Source: Deinococcales bacterium | GTDB taxonomy: Bacteria; Deinococcota; Deinococci; Deinococcales; Deinococcaceae | Assembly (NCBI GenBank): GCA_025359705.1 | Contig: JANYFS010000251.1 | Span: 1 to 6,828 of the forward strand | DNA: 6,828 nt | Direction: 5' to 3' | In this document: one piece after another, positions 5,652-6,828 of the stretch | How the letters are laid out: each line of letters begins with the position of its first letter | Numbering within the stretch: the first letter of the stretch is position 1 | Program-made: the position numbers and the translations under genes | Notes under the pieces: model-generated | Told to the model about the DNA's origin: nothing | The model's input: the letters and a program-made list of their open reading frames with translations, nothing else | Database searches by the model: none

Positions 5652-6828
5652 TTATTTCTTGACCTCGAGTGTCACCCCGACGGTGGTGCGGGGTTTGAAG
5701 CCGGGTAGGTCGCTGGCAAGGAAGGCTTTGGCATCGGTACTATCTTGCAAAAACCCACCAAAGAAGGCCGCCGCAAAGTGCTTGACCAAATCATTGGTGC
5801 GTTCTTTGTCCCAAACCGGTTCCGACCAGCGTTCGTATTCGCCCCAATCGGCACGGGCCTCGAGTGGGGGCGGGTTGACCCACGGGTTGTGCAAGGCTGC
5901 CTCGAGGGTGAGTAGGTATTTGGACTTGGAACCCGAGGTGGCAAAAATGGTTTTGGCATCTCGAGCGTAGGTGGCGATGTCGTCGGCACTGCCCCCCGCC
6001 ACAAAAAGCGGTACTTGCATGGCGCTCAGTGCCGCTTTGGACAACCACGGCGCACCGTAAGGAGCCATCACCATCACCGCTTTGATGCGCGGATCGGGCT
6101 TGGCTTGGGCCATACCCCGCGCGGCTTCGAGCGGGTCGAAATAAGGCAAGGCAAAACACGGCCCTTCGTTGTTGGAGGCTTGGCAATACGCAGCAAGGTC
6201 GGCTTTGCTCAGGCCAATTCCTGCGGCATTCAGCGAGGTGTAGCCGCCGTAAGAATAACCCATCAAGCCGACATTTTGCCCATCTGCGTTGGGGAATTGT
6301 TTGGGAACCATCTCGAGGGAAAAAAGCACATCCAGTGGGCGATCCACAATGCTCGAGACGTAGGCGGTTTGGCTGATGTCGCTGTAAGTAGAACCGGTGT
6401 GATCCAGTGCCGCCACCACAAAACCCCTCGAGGCCAAAGATTCGGTAAGGTAGCTGAGCATAAAGCGGGTTCCTGGTTGACCGTGCGACAAAATAATCAG
6501 CGGGAATTTACCGATTTTGGCAGGTGCATCCCGCAGGGCTTGACCCTTCAGTTTGATCGGCAATGCGCCAATGGTGGTGTCGTAAATGGTTTGCTCGAGC
6601 TGACCCGCTGCAAGCGTGGCGGGATACCACACCTCGAGGGTGAGATCGCGTTTGCGGCTGGGGTCGGTGATGGTGATGGTCTTGACCCCCACTTGATTGC
6701 TTCCCCTAGCGGCAAGCGGTGGGGCATCTGGGCGGTTGAGCATGGTCACAGTTTTCTCCTGTGGATTTGCTGGTGGACTCATTGGGGTAGCAGCAAGGGC
6801 GAGGTTAGGGCCAAAAAGATGGAGACCC
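5652..6828 (-). CDS. Exported alpha/beta hydrolase, PAF-acetylhydrolase / dienelactone hydrolase type (start probably outside window)
   Basis: This is a serine hydrolase of the alpha/beta fold. Numbering from the first in-window ATG (6782, 376 residues): oxyanion region ILSHG (97-101), then LASRGFVVAALDHTGSTY (116-133), a stretch characteristic of PAF-acetylhydrolase-like enzymes. The nucleophile elbow is GYSYGG with Ser177, the acid is probably Asp267 or Asp268 (GGSADD), and the base is His298 (ALHNPW). Cys200 and Cys209 could form a disulfide. The frame stays open upstream of 6782 to the window edge and reads GLHLFGPNLALAATP, which looks like the end of a signal peptide with an Ala-rich cleavage site. 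ATG 6782 lacks a Shine-Dalgarno. I therefore infer an upstream start and an exported, ester-hydrolysing enzyme. Met14, with AGGAG 12 nt upstream, is a less likely start. Substrate unknown. A strong terminator follows the stop. Confidence 0.88.
   Translation of the reverse strand, partial: GLHLFGPNLALAATPMSPPANPQEKTVTMLNRPDAPPLAARGSNQVGVKTITITDPSRKRDLTLEVWYPATLAAGQLEQTIYDTTIGALPIKLKGQALRDAPAKIGKFPLIILSHGQPGTRFMLSYLTESLASRGFVVAALDHTGSTYSDISQTAYVSSIVDRPLDVLFSLEMVPKQFPNADGQNVGLMGYSYGGYTSLNAAGIGLSKADLAAYCQASNNEGPCFALPYFDPLEAARGMAQAKPDPRIKAVMVMAPYGAPWLSKAALSAMQVPLFVAGGSADDIATYARDAKTIFATSGSKSKYLLTLEAALHNPWVNPPPLEARADWGEYERWSEPVWDKERTNDLVKHFAAAFFGGFLQDSTDAKAFLASDLPGFKPRTTVGVTLEVKK

Larger units (their letters stand above)
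5..6638. repeat. Dispersed, highly iterated palindrome CTCGAG (about 59 copies)
   Basis: Hand count gives about 59 CTCGAG sites, first at 5-10 and last at 6633-6638, a mean of one per ~116 bp. The longest gaps are about 455 bp (2993-3446) and 416 bp (3486-3901). Sites fall in every gene except the part of modA inside that second gap, in intergenic DNA, in the modA promoter spacer (3447-3452) and in the hydrolase terminator loop (5614-5619). In the STAND gene they occur in all three codon phases (e.g. CTC GAG, CCT CGA Gxx, xxC TCG AGx), so the selection is on DNA, not on an amino-acid pair. One-base variants such as CTCGAA, CTCGAT or TTCGAG are rare (about five seen). This recalls HIP1 of cyanobacteria in density and palindromy, but the sequence is different. 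Confidence 0.93.

Noticed and set aside
5..6638. CTCGAG copies as parts of a mobile element or CRISPR-like array
   Set aside because: Only six bases are shared; flanks differ, spacing is irregular, and copies fall inside conserved genes without disturbing them.
2545..6782. A dioxygenase plus 'dienelactone hydrolase' pair as an aromatic or chlorocatechol degradation cluster
   Set aside because: They are 2.3 kb apart with modAB and a small gene between, on separate transcription units. The hydrolase stretch around the LASRGFVVAALDH motif looks more like PAF-acetylhydrolase, and both proteins appear exported.

Overview
The window looks like ordinary chromosomal DNA of mid-50s %GC (judged by eye) from a bacterium that exports proteins through Sec and Tat and makes lipoproteins. 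The strongest species-level signature is the palindrome CTCGAG. I count about 59 copies by hand, one per ~116 bp against roughly two expected by chance, in genes and in gaps alike. Several genes also have a -10 hexamer 6-9 nt upstream of the start codon and no Shine-Dalgarno, the leaderless arrangement well known in Deinococcus. Together with the gene types this makes Deinococcota (a Deinococcus or Meiothermus-like organism) my best guess, at low confidence.

Layout: (1) 1-2405, minus strand: one uninterrupted reading frame of 801 codons, still open at the left edge. It encodes a STAND-type P-loop NTPase with C-terminal TPR-like repeats. (2) 2406-2544: its upstream region, with a good leaderless promoter whose -35 is embedded in a perfect 16-bp palindrome plus a third half-site, and a 12-bp tandem repeat. 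(3) 2545-3318, minus: a Tat-exported lipoprotein intradiol ring-cleavage dioxygenase. (4) 3319-3469: divergent control region with a 12-bp palindrome and a leaderless promoter for modA. (5) 3470-5088, plus: modA and modB of a molybdate ABC importer; no ATPase gene modC follows. (6) 5089-5237: convergent gap with weak hairpins only. (7) 5238-5495, minus: a small unrecognised protein. (8) 5496-5651: a strong terminator for the next gene. (9) 5652 to the right edge, minus: a probably exported alpha/beta hydrolase of the PAF-acetylhydrolase/dienelactone hydrolase type, whose true start probably lies beyond the window.

Only modA-modB form an obvious functional unit: a periplasmic binding protein and its membrane permease, which would need an ATPase encoded elsewhere. 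The dioxygenase and the hydrolase are both probably extracytoplasmic, but they are separated by unrelated genes and do not look like one pathway. I see no mobile element, CRISPR array, tRNA or rRNA. The features most worth following up are the genome-signature-like CTCGAG iteration, and the regulated, leaderless STAND NTPase with an unassigned N-terminal domain and no obvious canonical Walker B.
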